A DNA stretch of 64,000 nt from Lysinibacillus alkalisoli (GCF_014643595.1 NZ_BMJT01000002.1:310001-374000); one strand, 5' to 3'; counted from the first letter of the stretch, positions 25,372 through 34,028 are shown. Program-made: numbers and translations. The notes: generated by a model not told the origin, from the sequence alone.

Positions 25372-26733
25372 ATGAGTAAAATTTCAATTAAACTTGCAAT
25401 GTATTTTTTTACTGTTGTTATGATTTTCCAAATTGTGCTACTCTATTATATTCATAGCAATATGGTGGAGGACTATGCAGAAGATGCCTTAACTCAATTA
25501 CAAAAGCATGGGACGAATTATCGTGATATGTTAGCTAAAAATTATACATCCTCAACATTAGCGAGCATTCTACTCGTTGAGCAAGGGCGAGATAGAGATG
25601 TAATTGTGTTAGACGAACATAAACAGCTTGTCGTGGCTTCTGATCCTAAATTGTACGAACACTATAGTCTTTTTCTATCGCAAGTACAAGTGGATCATGA
25701 CCGTTTACTATTAACCAATTGGAAGGAAGAGCCATACATCATGAGCGCTCATCCCTATGCCATTGATGGTAACACGGGTTACTTAATCATGATTCAAGAT
25801 ACCGCATCTCTACAAGAAATCGCGAATAAAATTGGCACAGATTTTAAAACGATTAGCATTACAAGCATCTTTGTATTATTTATGGCATATGCATTATTAT
25901 CAAGACGTATTACACGTCCTATTTTGCGTATGAAACGTGCTACAGAAAGTATGAGTCAAGGAGATTTTGATGTTAAAATTCCATCTACAACAGATGATGA
26001 ACTGGGCGAATTAGGGCATGCGATTAATGGTTTAGCTAAAGATTTAGCGCATATGAAAAATAGTCGCAATGAATTTTTGTCTGCGGTATCACATGAGTTA
26101 CGCACACCTTTAACGTATTTAATTGGCTATTCTAAAGTGGCGATGCGTGAAGATATTAGCGAAGAGAAGCGCAAGCATTATTTAACAATCATTCATGAAG
26201 AATCTACTCGCATGAAGGCATTAGTCAAAAATTTAATGGATTTAGCTCAGCTTGATGAGCATAAGTTTACGATTGAAAAAGAATTAATAGCGGCTAAACC
26301 TTTTATTGAGCAAGTCGCTCAAATTGTATCCCATTCTTTTGCTGAAAAAGGTGTACACTTAACTGTTGACTGTCCACATAACTTTACTTTCTATGCTGAT
26401 CCACTTCGCCTTGAGCAAATTATCTTAAATTTAGTAGATAATGCGTTAAAATATAGCGAGCCAAACGCCACTGTTACATTATCATGCAAGCAAAGCGCAA
26501 GCCAGACACGCATTATTGTTAAAGATACTGGTCACGGGATTAGTGAAGAGGATGTTGTCCATATCTTTGATAAATTTTACCGTGTCGAGAAATCTCGAGC
26601 ACGTGAATTTGGTGGCTCTGGTATTGGCTTAGCCATCGTGAAAGAGTTAGTGGAAGCACATGGGGGTTCAATTACAGTAACAAGCGAGTTACATGTAGGT
26701 TCACAATTTATTGTGACGCTTGAGGAGGTTTAA
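25372..26733 (+). CDS. Sensor histidine kinase
   Basis: A 453-residue membrane kinase: transmembrane helix at about 7-28, extracellular sensor of about 130 residues, second helix at about 163-180, HAMP domain (SRRITRPILRMKRATESM), HisKA with the phosphorylated histidine in SHELRTPLTYL, and HATPase (NLVDNALKYS, DTGHGI, GGSGIGLAI). ATG behind GAGGTGG. The kinase gene comes before its regulator, the reverse of the usual Bacillus order. The signal is unknown. Confidence 0.92.
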   Translation: MSKISIKLAMYFFTVVMIFQIVLLYYIHSNMVEDYAEDALTQLQKHGTNYRDMLAKNYTSSTLASILLVEQGRDRDVIVLDEHKQLVVASDPKLYEHYSLFLSQVQVDHDRLLLTNWKEEPYIMSAHPYAIDGNTGYLIMIQDTASLQEIANKIGTDFKTISITSIFVLFMAYALLSRRITRPILRMKRATESMSQGDFDVKIPSTTDDELGELGHAINGLAKDLAHMKNSRNEFLSAVSHELRTPLTYLIGYSKVAMREDISEEKRKHYLTIIHEESTRMKALVKNLMDLAQLDEHKFTIEKELIAAKPFIEQVAQIVSHSFAEKGVHLTVDCPHNFTFYADPLRLEQIILNLVDNALKYSEPNATVTLSCKQSASQTRIIVKDTGHGISEEDVVHIFDKFYRVEKSRAREFGGSGIGLAIVKELVEAHGGSITVTSELHVGSQFIVTLEEV

Positions 26734-26735
26734 AG

Positions 26736-27407
26736 ATGTCAAATATTGTTGTTGTAGACGATGAACAACGTATGCTTGAATTAATTGAAATATTTTTATA
26801 TCCACATGATATTACGTGTAAAACATTTACAAATGGTAAGGAAGCTTTACGTTATTTGCGCGCTAACGAGGTCGATGCTGTCTTGTTAGATGTTATGATG
26901 CCAGGTTTAAATGGCTTTGAAATTTGCCAAGCCATTCGTCAGTTTTCACGAGTACCGATTATTATGTTAACAGCTAAAAGCGAAAAACAAGATGTTATCG
27001 AAGGCTTAAATATTGGAGCGGATGATTATATTACAAAACCATTTGATGAGGACGAATTAGTCGCACGTTTACAAGCCTTATTGCGAAGGACGCAACCCGC
27101 TGAACGACAAGTTATCCAATATCAAGATTTTGTCTTGAACATGGAAACATTTACGCTCCAATATCAAACTACGATCATACCCATGACAGTGAAAGAGTTT
27201 GCTCTAATGAAGGCTTTCTTATCACGTCCTAATAAAGCCTACTCGCGTGAAGAGTTACTGTATTATGGCTGGGAGGATGAGACAAATACGGATTATCGTA
27301 CAGTCGATTCTCACATTCGTAATTTACGGGATAAGTTGCGAAAGAAGGGCTTGCCAATGGATGATTATTTATTAACGGTATGGGGCATCGGTTACCGTTG
27401 GCAATAA
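26736..27407 (+). CDS. OmpR-family response regulator
   Basis: A 223-residue regulator: receiver domain with the acidic pair DDE, phospho-acceptor D in LLDVMMPG, conserved T and K (LTAKS, TKPF), then a winged-helix DNA-binding domain ending in RTVDSHIRNLRDKLR and GIGYRWQ. It starts two bases after the kinase stop and is surely its partner. The nearby patatin-like gene just upstream could be a target. Confidence 0.92.
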   Translation: MSNIVVVDDEQRMLELIEIFLYPHDITCKTFTNGKEALRYLRANEVDAVLLDVMMPGLNGFEICQAIRQFSRVPIIMLTAKSEKQDVIEGLNIGADDYITKPFDEDELVARLQALLRRTQPAERQVIQYQDFVLNMETFTLQYQTTIIPMTVKEFALMKAFLSRPNKAYSREELLYYGWEDETNTDYRTVDSHIRNLRDKLRKKGLPMDDYLLTVWGIGYRWQ

Positions 27408-27464
27408 AATTCTTTGTAATTTCGCAAATTTTGCATACTATTTGCACATTCATTTGATAAGATG

Positions 27465-27660
27465 CAAGCATAAGGTCGAATGCGATATAACAGTGAGATG
27501 TTTATTAGCACATCTTCCCCAAAGATGATGGTAATACTGGGAATCTGACATCTCTGACCAAGCTGCTTATACGTTATTCAACCGTCAGTGTGATAACATC
27601 AGCTATCATGCGTAAATACCGAAATAAAAGAGAGCCACTCCGTTAATGGCTCTCTTTTAT
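27465..27660 (+). ncRNA. Candidate structured RNA with its own terminator
   Basis: This part of the 543-base gap after the response regulator has no credible gene but folds well by eye. ATAAGGTC (27470-27477) can pair with GAC and CTTAT near 27557-27570, enclosing GAGATGT / ACATCTC; inside is a hairpin with the loop CCCC (CATCTT-cccca-AAGATG). A second hairpin TGATA...TATCA follows near 27591-27608. The region ends in a perfect terminator. It could be a trans-acting small RNA, a 6S-like RNA or a long 3' leader; I do not recognise the family. Confidence 0.4.
27626..27658. terminator. Strong bidirectional terminator
   Basis: Perfect 12-bp stem AAAAGAGAGCCA / TGGCTCTCTTTT with a 9-base loop. 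It ends the two-component operon or the candidate RNA. Confidence 0.88.
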
Positions 27661-27886
27661 TATGCTAAAAAGGATATAAAATTATTTTTATACACATTAT
27701 TTGTTGTTTACGTTATAATAATGCTCGACAACACTTTTTGTTTGTCGTTAATTGTTTTTTCAGAATTTTAACGATATTGCTTGTATTAAAAAGCATATGG
27801 TAAGGTGAAGAAACAAGACAAATATGCTATTTTTTGTCGGTTTTATCCGCTTTAGTGTATTTGTCATGTATTATTTTCCTTAGTGG

Positions 27887-27900
27887 TGACAGCGTTTTCA
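27887..27900 (+). promoter_or_regulatory. cre site (CcpA catabolite repression) ahead of the acyl-CoA operon
   Basis: TGACAGCGTTTTCA matches the cre consensus TGWAANCGNTNNCA at all but one base. It lies about 50 bases before the start codon, downstream of any likely promoter, which suits roadblock repression. A second near-match, ATGTAAGCGATTTTG, is at 27923-27937. Confidence 0.6.
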
Positions 27901-27950
27901 AAGGGGACATCAAGGAAAATAAATGTAAGCGATTTTGGGGAGGGTATTGT

Positions 27951-29636
27951 ATGGAAAAAACAACGTGTCAATTTTCAGAAGCAATCTTTTTAGGAGATGA
28001 GGTAAAGCGCAATGCTTTATTTACACCCGAAGATTTCCAAGATGAAGAAGAGTTAATCGCAAAAACAGCAGAGATGTTTATTAAACAAGATGTTACGCCA
28101 CAAATCGAAGCAATTGAAAAACAACAACATGAGATTTCAGTTAAATTGTTTGAAAAAGCGGGCGAACTTGGCTTACTAGCAATTGAAGTACCAGAAGATT
28201 ATGATGGTTTAGAATTAAACAAAAAAATATCAGGTTTAGTAGCAGAACGCATTGGCTTTGGTGGGTCATTTAGTGTTTCTTATAATATTCATGCAGGGGT
28301 AGGTACATTACCTTATGTTTATTTCGGGACGGAAGAACAAAAGAAAACCTACTTGCCAAAAATCGCTTCTGGTGAATGGATTGGTGCTTATGCATTAACA
28401 GAGCCAGATGCAGGGTCGGATGCCTTAAAGCCAAAAACAAATGCCATATTATCTGACGATGGCACGCACTACACGATTAACGGGGAGAAACAGTGGATTA
28501 CAAACGCTAATATGGCTGATGTTTATGTCGTTTTTGCTAAAACAGACAATGCCATGACAGCCTTTATTGTAGAGCGCACATATGACGGTGTATCTATTGG
28601 TGTTGAAGAAATGAAAATGGGCATTAAAGGCTCTTCTACAGCAACATTAATTTTACAGGATGTGAAAGTACCAAAAGAAAACGTATTAGGTGAATTAGGT
28701 CAAGGGCATAAGGTAGCCATGAATATTTTAAATATGGCACGTTTAAAACTTGCTTTCTCTAACATTGGTACAGCGAAACAAGCGATGCATTTAGCTGTTA
28801 ATTACGGGAAAGAGCGCAAACAATTCAATCACTTCCTTGTTGATTTTACGATGATTCAAGAAAAGATTGCTAATATGGCCGTAGCAATTTATGGTGCTGA
28901 GAGTGCTGCTTATCGTACAGCTGGTGATATGGATGATGCGATTGAAGCTGCGACAGACCAACAAGCCGTTATGAAGAGTATCGCCAACTATGCGATGGAA
29001 TGTGCATTAAATAAAGTATTTTGTTCAGAGAGTTTAGCTTATGCTGTTGACGAAGCCGTACAGATTCATGGTGGTTATGGGTATATGCAAGAGTACGATG
29101 TAGAGCGTTTATATCGCGATGCACGTATTAGCCGTATTTTTGAAGGTACAAATGAAATCAATCGCTTAACGATAGCTAAAATGTTAACGAAACGTTTCGA
29201 TAGCGGATTACACAATAGTGTGGTAGATCAGCAAGCTGATGTTAATACACAATTTGTAGCGAGCGCTAAGTTAGCATTACAGCTTGCTTTACAACATGTT
29301 ACATCTGCACAAATTGATATTAATGCTGAACAAGAATATTCACGCGCATTATCCGATATTGTGACACAAGTATATGTGATGGACGCTGCCTTAGCTCGTC
29401 TAAAAAAACAAGCTACTCCACCTGAGTTGCATACATTATTGACAGATGTATTATGTGAAGAGGGCTATCACAAAGTATCTCAATTAGCGACAAGTATTAT
29501 AGCAGGTATTCAAGATGGTGAGGCATTAAATACAAGCTTAGCATCATTGCCAAAAGCACCAACTCATCGCAATCTATTTGCTAAAAAACGTGCGATTGCT
29601 ACAGAGATTATTACTAATCCAAAATGGTTTGCTTAA
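27951..29636 (+). CDS. Acyl-CoA dehydrogenase, long form (FadE-like)
   Basis: A 561-residue acyl-CoA dehydrogenase. The usual three domains occupy residues 30-420 (YALTEPDAGSDA, GIKGSSTATL, IHGGYGYMQEYDVERLYRDARI) with the catalytic glutamate in FEGTNEINR. A C-terminal extension of about 140 residues is as in Bacillus FadE (about 590 residues). I start at ATG 27951 behind GGGGAGGG; the upstream open frame has no ribosome site and crosses the cre element. It should oxidise acyl-CoA in the first step of beta-oxidation or of branched-chain catabolism. Confidence 0.87.
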   Translation: MEKTTCQFSEAIFLGDEVKRNALFTPEDFQDEEELIAKTAEMFIKQDVTPQIEAIEKQQHEISVKLFEKAGELGLLAIEVPEDYDGLELNKKISGLVAERIGFGGSFSVSYNIHAGVGTLPYVYFGTEEQKKTYLPKIASGEWIGAYALTEPDAGSDALKPKTNAILSDDGTHYTINGEKQWITNANMADVYVVFAKTDNAMTAFIVERTYDGVSIGVEEMKMGIKGSSTATLILQDVKVPKENVLGELGQGHKVAMNILNMARLKLAFSNIGTAKQAMHLAVNYGKERKQFNHFLVDFTMIQEKIANMAVAIYGAESAAYRTAGDMDDAIEAATDQQAVMKSIANYAMECALNKVFCSESLAYAVDEAVQIHGGYGYMQEYDVERLYRDARISRIFEGTNEINRLTIAKMLTKRFDSGLHNSVVDQQADVNTQFVASAKLALQLALQHVTSAQIDINAEQEYSRALSDIVTQVYVMDAALARLKKQATPPELHTLLTDVLCEEGYHKVSQLATSIIAGIQDGEALNTSLASLPKAPTHRNLFAKKRAIATEIITNPKWFA

Positions 29637-29657
29637 TATAACAGGGAGGGTATTCAT

Positions 29658-30443
29658 ATGTCACAATCATTTTCAACTATTACAAAGGATGGAGCCATTG
29701 CGATTGTTGCCATCAATCATGCACCAGCTAATGCTTTATCTTCAGCGTGTATTGCTGACTTACGTGCTACATTCAAACAACTAGGAGCAGATGATACTGT
29801 TCACGCGATTATCGTTACAGGGGAAGGGCGATTTTTTGTAGCCGGAGCCGATATTAAGGAGTTTGTTGAAGCATTTGGTAATGAACAAGCCGCACATGAG
29901 ATGGCTAAAGCAGGACAAGCATTATGTGATGAGATTGAAGCATTAACAAAACCAGTCATTGCTGCGATTAATGGCCCAGCACTTGGCGGCGGTCTTGAGC
30001 TTGCATTAGGTTGTCATTATCGTATTGCATCTCAAAAAGCGATTCTTGGTTTACCAGAACTTAAACTTGGATTGCTACCAACGTTTGGTGGGACACAACG
30101 CCTCACACATATCACATCTAAAGCAAAAGCAATCGAATTAATTTTAACGAGTAAACAATTATCGCCAGAAGAAGCACAAACATTAGGTATTGTACAAGTT
30201 GTCACTCCACCTGAAGAACTTATGAGCACTGCCCGAGCGACTGCTCAGTCATTTATTGAAAATAAAAGTATGACAAGTATCTCGCGCACAATCGAATGTA
30301 TTATGCAAGGTACTGATTTATCTTTACGAGATGGCTTAGCTTTAGAGAGCAAGCGTTTTTCAGAATTATTTACAACTGAAGATGCACAAGAAGGCGTACA
30401 AGCCTTTATTGAAAAACGTGAAGCTAAGTTCAATAATCGCTAG
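29658..30443 (+). CDS. Enoyl-CoA hydratase
   Basis: A 261-residue crotonase-fold hydratase with the oxyanion-hole motifs GRFFVAGADIKEF and NGPALGGGLELALGC and the catalytic pair of glutamates in LPELKLGLLPTFGGTQRL. It adds water to 2-enoyl-CoA. ATG behind AGGGAGGG, 21 bases after the dehydrogenase. Second step in the presumed pathway. Confidence 0.88.
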   Translation: MSQSFSTITKDGAIAIVAINHAPANALSSACIADLRATFKQLGADDTVHAIIVTGEGRFFVAGADIKEFVEAFGNEQAAHEMAKAGQALCDEIEALTKPVIAAINGPALGGGLELALGCHYRIASQKAILGLPELKLGLLPTFGGTQRLTHITSKAKAIELILTSKQLSPEEAQTLGIVQVVTPPEELMSTARATAQSFIENKSMTSISRTIECIMQGTDLSLRDGLALESKRFSELFTTEDAQEGVQAFIEKREAKFNNR

Positions 30444-30456
30444 GGAGGCATGTAGG

Positions 30457-31494
30457 ATGGAAAATGTAGTTCTTTTTGACGTATATGAAGGCGGCACAGC
30501 TGTTATTACATTAAATCGCCCAAAAGCTTTAAATTCATTGTCTTATGACATGGTTAAACCAATTGGGGAACACTTAACAAAATGGGCAATGGATGAGCAA
30601 GTTAAAGTGGTTATCGTTAAAGGAGCTGGAGAAAAAGGCTTCTGTGCTGGTGGCGATATTAAAACGCTCTATGAGGCACGTAAAAATGATGAAGCTAAAG
30701 CGACAGCCATGCAGTTTTTCGAGGAAGAGTACAAAGTAGATATGCAATTCTATCATTATAAAAAACCAATCATTGCTGTATTAGATGGTATTGTTATGGG
30801 TGGTGGCGTTGGGCTCACATATGGGGCAAGCCATCGCATCGTGACAGAACGCACAAAATGGGCAATGCCTGAAATGAATATTGGTTTTTTCCCAGATGTG
30901 GGTGCTGAGTACTTTTTAAATAAAGCGCCAGGGCATATCGGACGTTATTTAGCATTAACAGCTTCTGTTATACCTGCACAGGATGTACTATTTGCAAATG
31001 CTGCGGATATTTTTATGCAAACAGAACAATTAACAGCGTTTTTAACAGCGATTGAACATACGAAGTGGCAAGGAGATAGTACGGCACAATTGGATAGTCT
31101 AATTGCCCAATACGCTAGTCAACCAGCCGATGAGAGTGCACTACAAACAGATGAAGATGCCATTAACAAACACTTTAACTTTGATAATGTAGAAGCCATC
31201 ATAGCTTCATTAGCTAATGATCCTAGTGAATTTGCGCAAACAACATGCAAACAATTACAATCTGTTTCGCCATCATCACTAAAAATTACATTAAAACAAA
31301 TCATAGATGGCCAACAAAAAACAATGGAAGAATGTTTTGCTACGAATTTAACACTAGCTAAAAACTTTTTAACACATGCTGATTTTTATGAAGGGGTACG
31401 TTCTGTAGTCATTGATAAAGATCGTAATCCTAACTATAAATATAAAACATTAGCAGACTTTAGTGATGAGGCTGTAACAGCTTTCTTCAAATAA
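30457..31494 (+). CDS. 3-Hydroxyisobutyryl-CoA hydrolase-like enzyme
   Basis: A 345-residue crotonase-superfamily protein. Its length, the motif FCAGGDIKTLYEARK, DGIVMGGGVGLTYGA and AMPEMNIGFFPDVGAEYFLNK are those of the 3-hydroxyisobutyryl-CoA hydrolase group, larger than ordinary hydratases (about 260). In valine breakdown it would release 3-hydroxyisobutyrate. I use ATG 30457 just after TAGGGAGGC. It closes the operon. Enoyl-CoA hydratase activity on another substrate is the alternative. Confidence 0.82.
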   Translation: MENVVLFDVYEGGTAVITLNRPKALNSLSYDMVKPIGEHLTKWAMDEQVKVVIVKGAGEKGFCAGGDIKTLYEARKNDEAKATAMQFFEEEYKVDMQFYHYKKPIIAVLDGIVMGGGVGLTYGASHRIVTERTKWAMPEMNIGFFPDVGAEYFLNKAPGHIGRYLALTASVIPAQDVLFANAADIFMQTEQLTAFLTAIEHTKWQGDSTAQLDSLIAQYASQPADESALQTDEDAINKHFNFDNVEAIIASLANDPSEFAQTTCKQLQSVSPSSLKITLKQIIDGQQKTMEECFATNLTLAKNFLTHADFYEGVRSVVIDKDRNPNYKYKTLADFSDEAVTAFFK

Positions 31495-31496
31495 AA

Positions 31497-31537
31497 CAAA
31501 AACATGCGCCTCTAAAGATAGTAGGGCGCATGTTTTT
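31497..31537 (+). terminator. Terminator of the acyl-CoA operon
   Basis: AAAAACATGCGCC / GGGCGCATGTTTTT with a 13-base loop and T-run. Confidence 0.9.
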
Positions 31538-31666
31538 GTTATTTTTTAATTTTAGTTTACATAATATAAATTGTTGGAAGTTATATCTCATTCAATAGTA
31601 TTCTTTTAACATTGAGACAAATGTAAAATAAGAGAAGAATGACTCAATACAAGCATTGTTTTGAAA

Positions 31667-31706
31667 ACCAAAAAAAGCATGCTGTATCACACATGCTTTT
31701 TTGGTT
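31667..31706. terminator. Terminator hairpin, duplicate copy
   Basis: AACCAAAAAAAGCATG paired with CATGCTTTTTTGGTT; distal copy inside the first 112-bp unit. Confidence 0.8.
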
Positions 31707-31778
31707 TATGTTTAATTCTTATTATGTCCTTAATGTAAAATAAGAGAAGAATGACTCAATACAAGCATTGTTTTGAAA

Positions 31779-31818
31779 ACCAAAAAAAGCATGCTGTATC
31801 ACACATGCTTTTTTGGTT
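31779..31818 (-). terminator. Terminator hairpin of the GrpB gene
   Basis: Same AACCAAAAAAAGCATG / CATGCTTTTTTGGTT stem in the second 112-bp unit, directly behind the GrpB stop codon. Confidence 0.85.
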
Positions 31819-31833
31819 TATGTTTAATTCTTA

Positions 31834-32361
31834 TTATGTCCTTTTGGAGAATATATACTTTACAAATTCTTCTTTTGAATCAGTATATTCTTCAATCCCT
31901 ACTGACTGAATTTCAACAAATTTCTTTTTAATATTCTCATAATCTTCTCTCGAAGACTCGTCATAATTTAAATAATCTCTAAAAAAGATCAAATCTTTCC
32001 ATATTTCCCCATCGTAATCAACTAGATGAATGAAGTGTATTTTTATATTAAATGTATCATCTGTAAATTTAGCAAATACAATTTCATTTTCTCTTTCCAC
32101 TTTTAATTTATAAAAACCTATTTGTTTTAATTGCTTTATCAAATCAGGTTTAATGTAACTAATGTTCTCTACACCTACCAATATATCTATTAATGGTTTT
32201 GCCATTATATTTTTTATAGCAGTGCTTCCAATATGTTCAATCTTATCATTTTCAATACCAGTCGAATTATGAATTATTTCTTTTACTTTTTCAAATTCAT
32301 TTTTCCAATTTTTATTGTAAGGTACCAATTTTACTTTATTTCTTTCTAACCCTAGTTCCAT
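31834..32361 (-). CDS. GrpB/UPF0157-family nucleotidyltransferase-like protein
   Basis: A 175-residue protein of the GrpB family: VKLVPYNKNWKNEF at the start, then the nucleotidyltransferase-like IEHIGSTAI and KPLIDILV. Similar domains are fused to dephospho-CoA kinases in some bacteria; the function alone is unknown. I use ATG 32359-32361 behind AAAGGAGTG, not the GTG inside that ribosome site. The gene is clearly more AT-rich than its neighbours and uses ATA and AAT freely, which hints at acquisition. Its 3' end is duplicated. Confidence 0.85.
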   Translation of the reverse strand: MELGLERNKVKLVPYNKNWKNEFEKVKEIIHNSTGIENDKIEHIGSTAIKNIMAKPLIDILVGVENISYIKPDLIKQLKQIGFYKLKVERENEIVFAKFTDDTFNIKIHFIHLVDYDGEIWKDLIFFRDYLNYDESSREDYENIKKKFVEIQSVGIEEYTDSKEEFVKYIFSKRT

Positions 32362-32374
32362 AAAATTCACTCCT

Positions 32375-32473
32375 TTATAGATATTTAGAATAAATAGAAA
32401 TTTCTTTAGGATAGTCTTTTATATTTTGTTCAAATTCAAATCCTAACTTCTTTAATACTTTGATTAAGCTGCA
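32375..32473 (-). pseudogene. Remnant of a GNAT acetyltransferase C-terminus
   Basis: Directly after the stop codon of the hydrolase gene, and in the same frame, 32 codons read CSLIKVLKKLGFEFEQ... to a TAA at 32375-32377. A KVLxKLGFEFE segment is typical of the last strand-helix of GNAT acetyltransferases. There is no start codon, no acetyl-CoA motif and no ribosome site, so it is a leftover of a gene whose front part was lost, probably when the AT-rich GrpB segment and the hydrolase end were joined. Confidence 0.6.
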
Positions 32474-33061
32474 TCATAGCCAGTATTTTGCGGCTTCTAC
32501 TTCTGTGCGTGTTAATTGATGGCCATTTTGTTCCCAGTAAAGTGTTACATCAGCACCTGCTTGTTCAAGCATTGAAGCTAAGTCCTCCGCTTCTTTTGGC
32601 GGGCACATAGGATCATTTTTCCCTGCAGCAATGAAAACACGTGTATGTTGTATAGGAACTACCTTATTGCGAAGTGGCACCATGGGATGATGTAAAATAG
32701 CCGCTTCTACAGCTTGATCGTAATGGAATAATAAACTTGCCGCAATATTAGCTCCATTAGAATAACCAATCGCTACTACCTTTTTAGCGTCAAAATGATA
32801 TAATTCAGCCGCTTCTTGAATAAATGTATACAATTCTTTTGTACGTACGATTAAATCCTTCTCATCAAATACCCCTTCAGCTAAACGCCTAAAGAATCTT
32901 GGCATACCATTCTCTAGCACATTACCTCTCACCCCAAGAATATTAGCGTCCTTGTCCACAATCTCAGCTAACGGTAACAAATCAAACTCATTGCCACCTG
33001 TTCCGTGTAATAAAAGCAATGTTCGGTCTGTATGCCCTTTTTTAAATGTATGTTTTAACAT
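32474..33061 (-). CDS. Alpha/beta hydrolase, carboxylesterase/MhqD-like
   Basis: A 195-residue serine esterase of the phospholipase/carboxylesterase group. The oxyanion motif LLLHGTGGNE is near residue 20, the nucleophile elbow GYSNGAN around residue 105, the acid in GKNDPMCPP and the histidine in NGHQLT. Close in layout to Bacillus MhqD, induced by quinones. ATG 33061 follows AGAGGAGTG. The C-terminus ends abruptly (AKYWL) at a junction with an acetyltransferase remnant and may lack a few residues. Confidence 0.82.
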   Translation of the reverse strand: MLKHTFKKGHTDRTLLLLHGTGGNEFDLLPLAEIVDKDANILGVRGNVLENGMPRFFRRLAEGVFDEKDLIVRTKELYTFIQEAAELYHFDAKKVVAIGYSNGANIAASLLFHYDQAVEAAILHHPMVPLRNKVVPIQHTRVFIAAGKNDPMCPPKEAEDLASMLEQAGADVTLYWEQNGHQLTRTEVEAAKYWL

Positions 33062-33575
33062 TAGTATCACTCCTCTTTTATCTCGAATTCAAAGTAATTA
33101 TACAAAATAACTTATAAAAAAGCGAATAATCCCTCTCTATGATATTTTTTTGATTACTATTGAGAAAAAAACCGGGTTTTTATAATTGATAAGTCATAAA
33201 ATCATCATTATTAATCCCTTCATTACCAAAAAAGTGTATTCACTTACATAAAACACGTTTTTTATAAAATTCCTTTAGAACGAATATTTATAAAAAAAGT
33301 TTTTTTATTTCCCATAAAAAAAGAACTTGTTATACAACAAAAATAGTATGTGTTTTCCCTGTAAACAACAGCCGCAATCAAAATTTACACAATTTTATTA
33401 TTTCTCGATTATGTTATTTTTTCGTCCTATAAGTCATTTTTCTTTTACTATACTATTATTAAAATACTATTTACATAATGTTACAAGTCTGTTTAAAGTA
33501 AAATACTTCTCTATAAACCTTATTATTTCTCGGTATAACTATAGGGTGAATTTTCTAAAAAATAAAAATTTGGTA
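33062..33575. other. Long AT-rich gap upstream of the first DUF485/actP pair
   Basis: About 510 bases with no convincing gene. An open frame of 96 codons at 33327-33617 has no ribosome site and a low-complexity composition. The stretch holds many A and T runs (for example around 33165-33180 and 33290-33305) that could bend DNA or bind regulators; no clear operator was found. Confidence 0.6.
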
Positions 33576-33604
33576 TTGCATTATAAGTTTTTCTTTCATA
33601 AAAT
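33576..33604 (+). promoter_or_regulatory. Promoter of the first DUF485/actP pair
   Basis: TTGCAT (33576-33581), 17 bases, TAAAAT (33599-33604), preceded by an AATTTTCTAAAAAA tract. The second pair has the same arrangement at 39552-39580. An inverted repeat CATGCT...AGCATG follows in the leader (33610-33645). Confidence 0.7.
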
Positions 33605-33680
33605 GATGTCATGCTAAAAAGCTCATGCGAGTAATATTAAGCATGAAATAGCAATTTCAATCGTTAGGGGGAGATTTTAC

Positions 33681-34028
33681 ATGTCAAACAAAAAGAAAGA
33701 TGCAGCAAAATCCACATTCGACGCTAAAGATTATGCTGCAATAGAAGCAATGGAGAGCTTTAATACGTTTGTGAAAAAGAAAAATACTTTTCTATTTTCC
33801 ATGACAGGCGCCTTTTTACTCTTTTATATTTTACTTCCGATCCTTGCTTTTAAACCTGTACTACAACAAAAAGTAATAGGAAATATTACAGGTGTTTGGA
33901 TTTATTCCGCTGCTTTATTCATTATGACGGTAGTCGTTTGTACAATTTATGTGAAAAAGGCTACAAAGTTTGATGAACAAGCGGCAAATGTAATTAAAGA
34001 GTATCAAGCAAAGGGTGGTAAATCATGA
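33681..34028 (+). CDS. DUF485 membrane protein, partner of ActP (copy 1)
   Basis: A 115-residue protein with two transmembrane helices (about 37-57 and 75-95) and the DUF485 hallmark FxxxxRKK-like FNTFVKKKNTFLF and GxxTGVWIYS. This family is nearly always encoded just before an acetate symporter and is assumed to assist it. ATG behind TTAGGGGGAG; it overlaps the symporter gene by four bases (ATGA). Confidence 0.88.
   Translation: MSNKKKDAAKSTFDAKDYAAIEAMESFNTFVKKKNTFLFSMTGAFLLFYILLPILAFKPVLQQKVIGNITGVWIYSAALFIMTVVVCTIYVKKATKFDEQAANVIKEYQAKGGKS

Larger units (their letters stand above)
31620..31843. repeat. Tandem duplication, two identical 112-bp units
   Basis: Units 31620-31731 and 31732-31843 appear identical base for base. 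Each holds a terminator hairpin (see next entries) and ends with the last codons plus stop of the GrpB gene read on the minus strand. The duplication therefore copied the 3' end and terminator of that gene. Two exact copies imply a recent event. Confidence 0.93.

Noticed and set aside
27465-27660. T-box, cobalamin riboswitch, SRP RNA or tmRNA at this gap
   Set aside because: The defining conserved sequences of these classes (for example a T-box GGTGG element or the SRP GGTCCGGAAGG-like loop) are not present.
31620-31843. Insertion-sequence remnant or MITE
   Set aside because: No terminal inverted repeats with target duplication; the unit boundaries match the 3' end of the GrpB gene.
31540-31850. 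Short repeats here as a CRISPR array
   Set aside because: There are only two long contiguous identical units without spacers; it is a tandem duplication.
33165-33182. A-tract/CCGG/T-tract palindrome as a terminator
   Set aside because: The self-complementary core has no room for a loop and no gene ends next to it in the right direction.
33327-33617. Open frame of 96 codons upstream of the first DUF485 gene
   Set aside because: No ribosome site, extreme AT content with K/F/Y/I repeats, and the end overlaps the mapped actP promoter.
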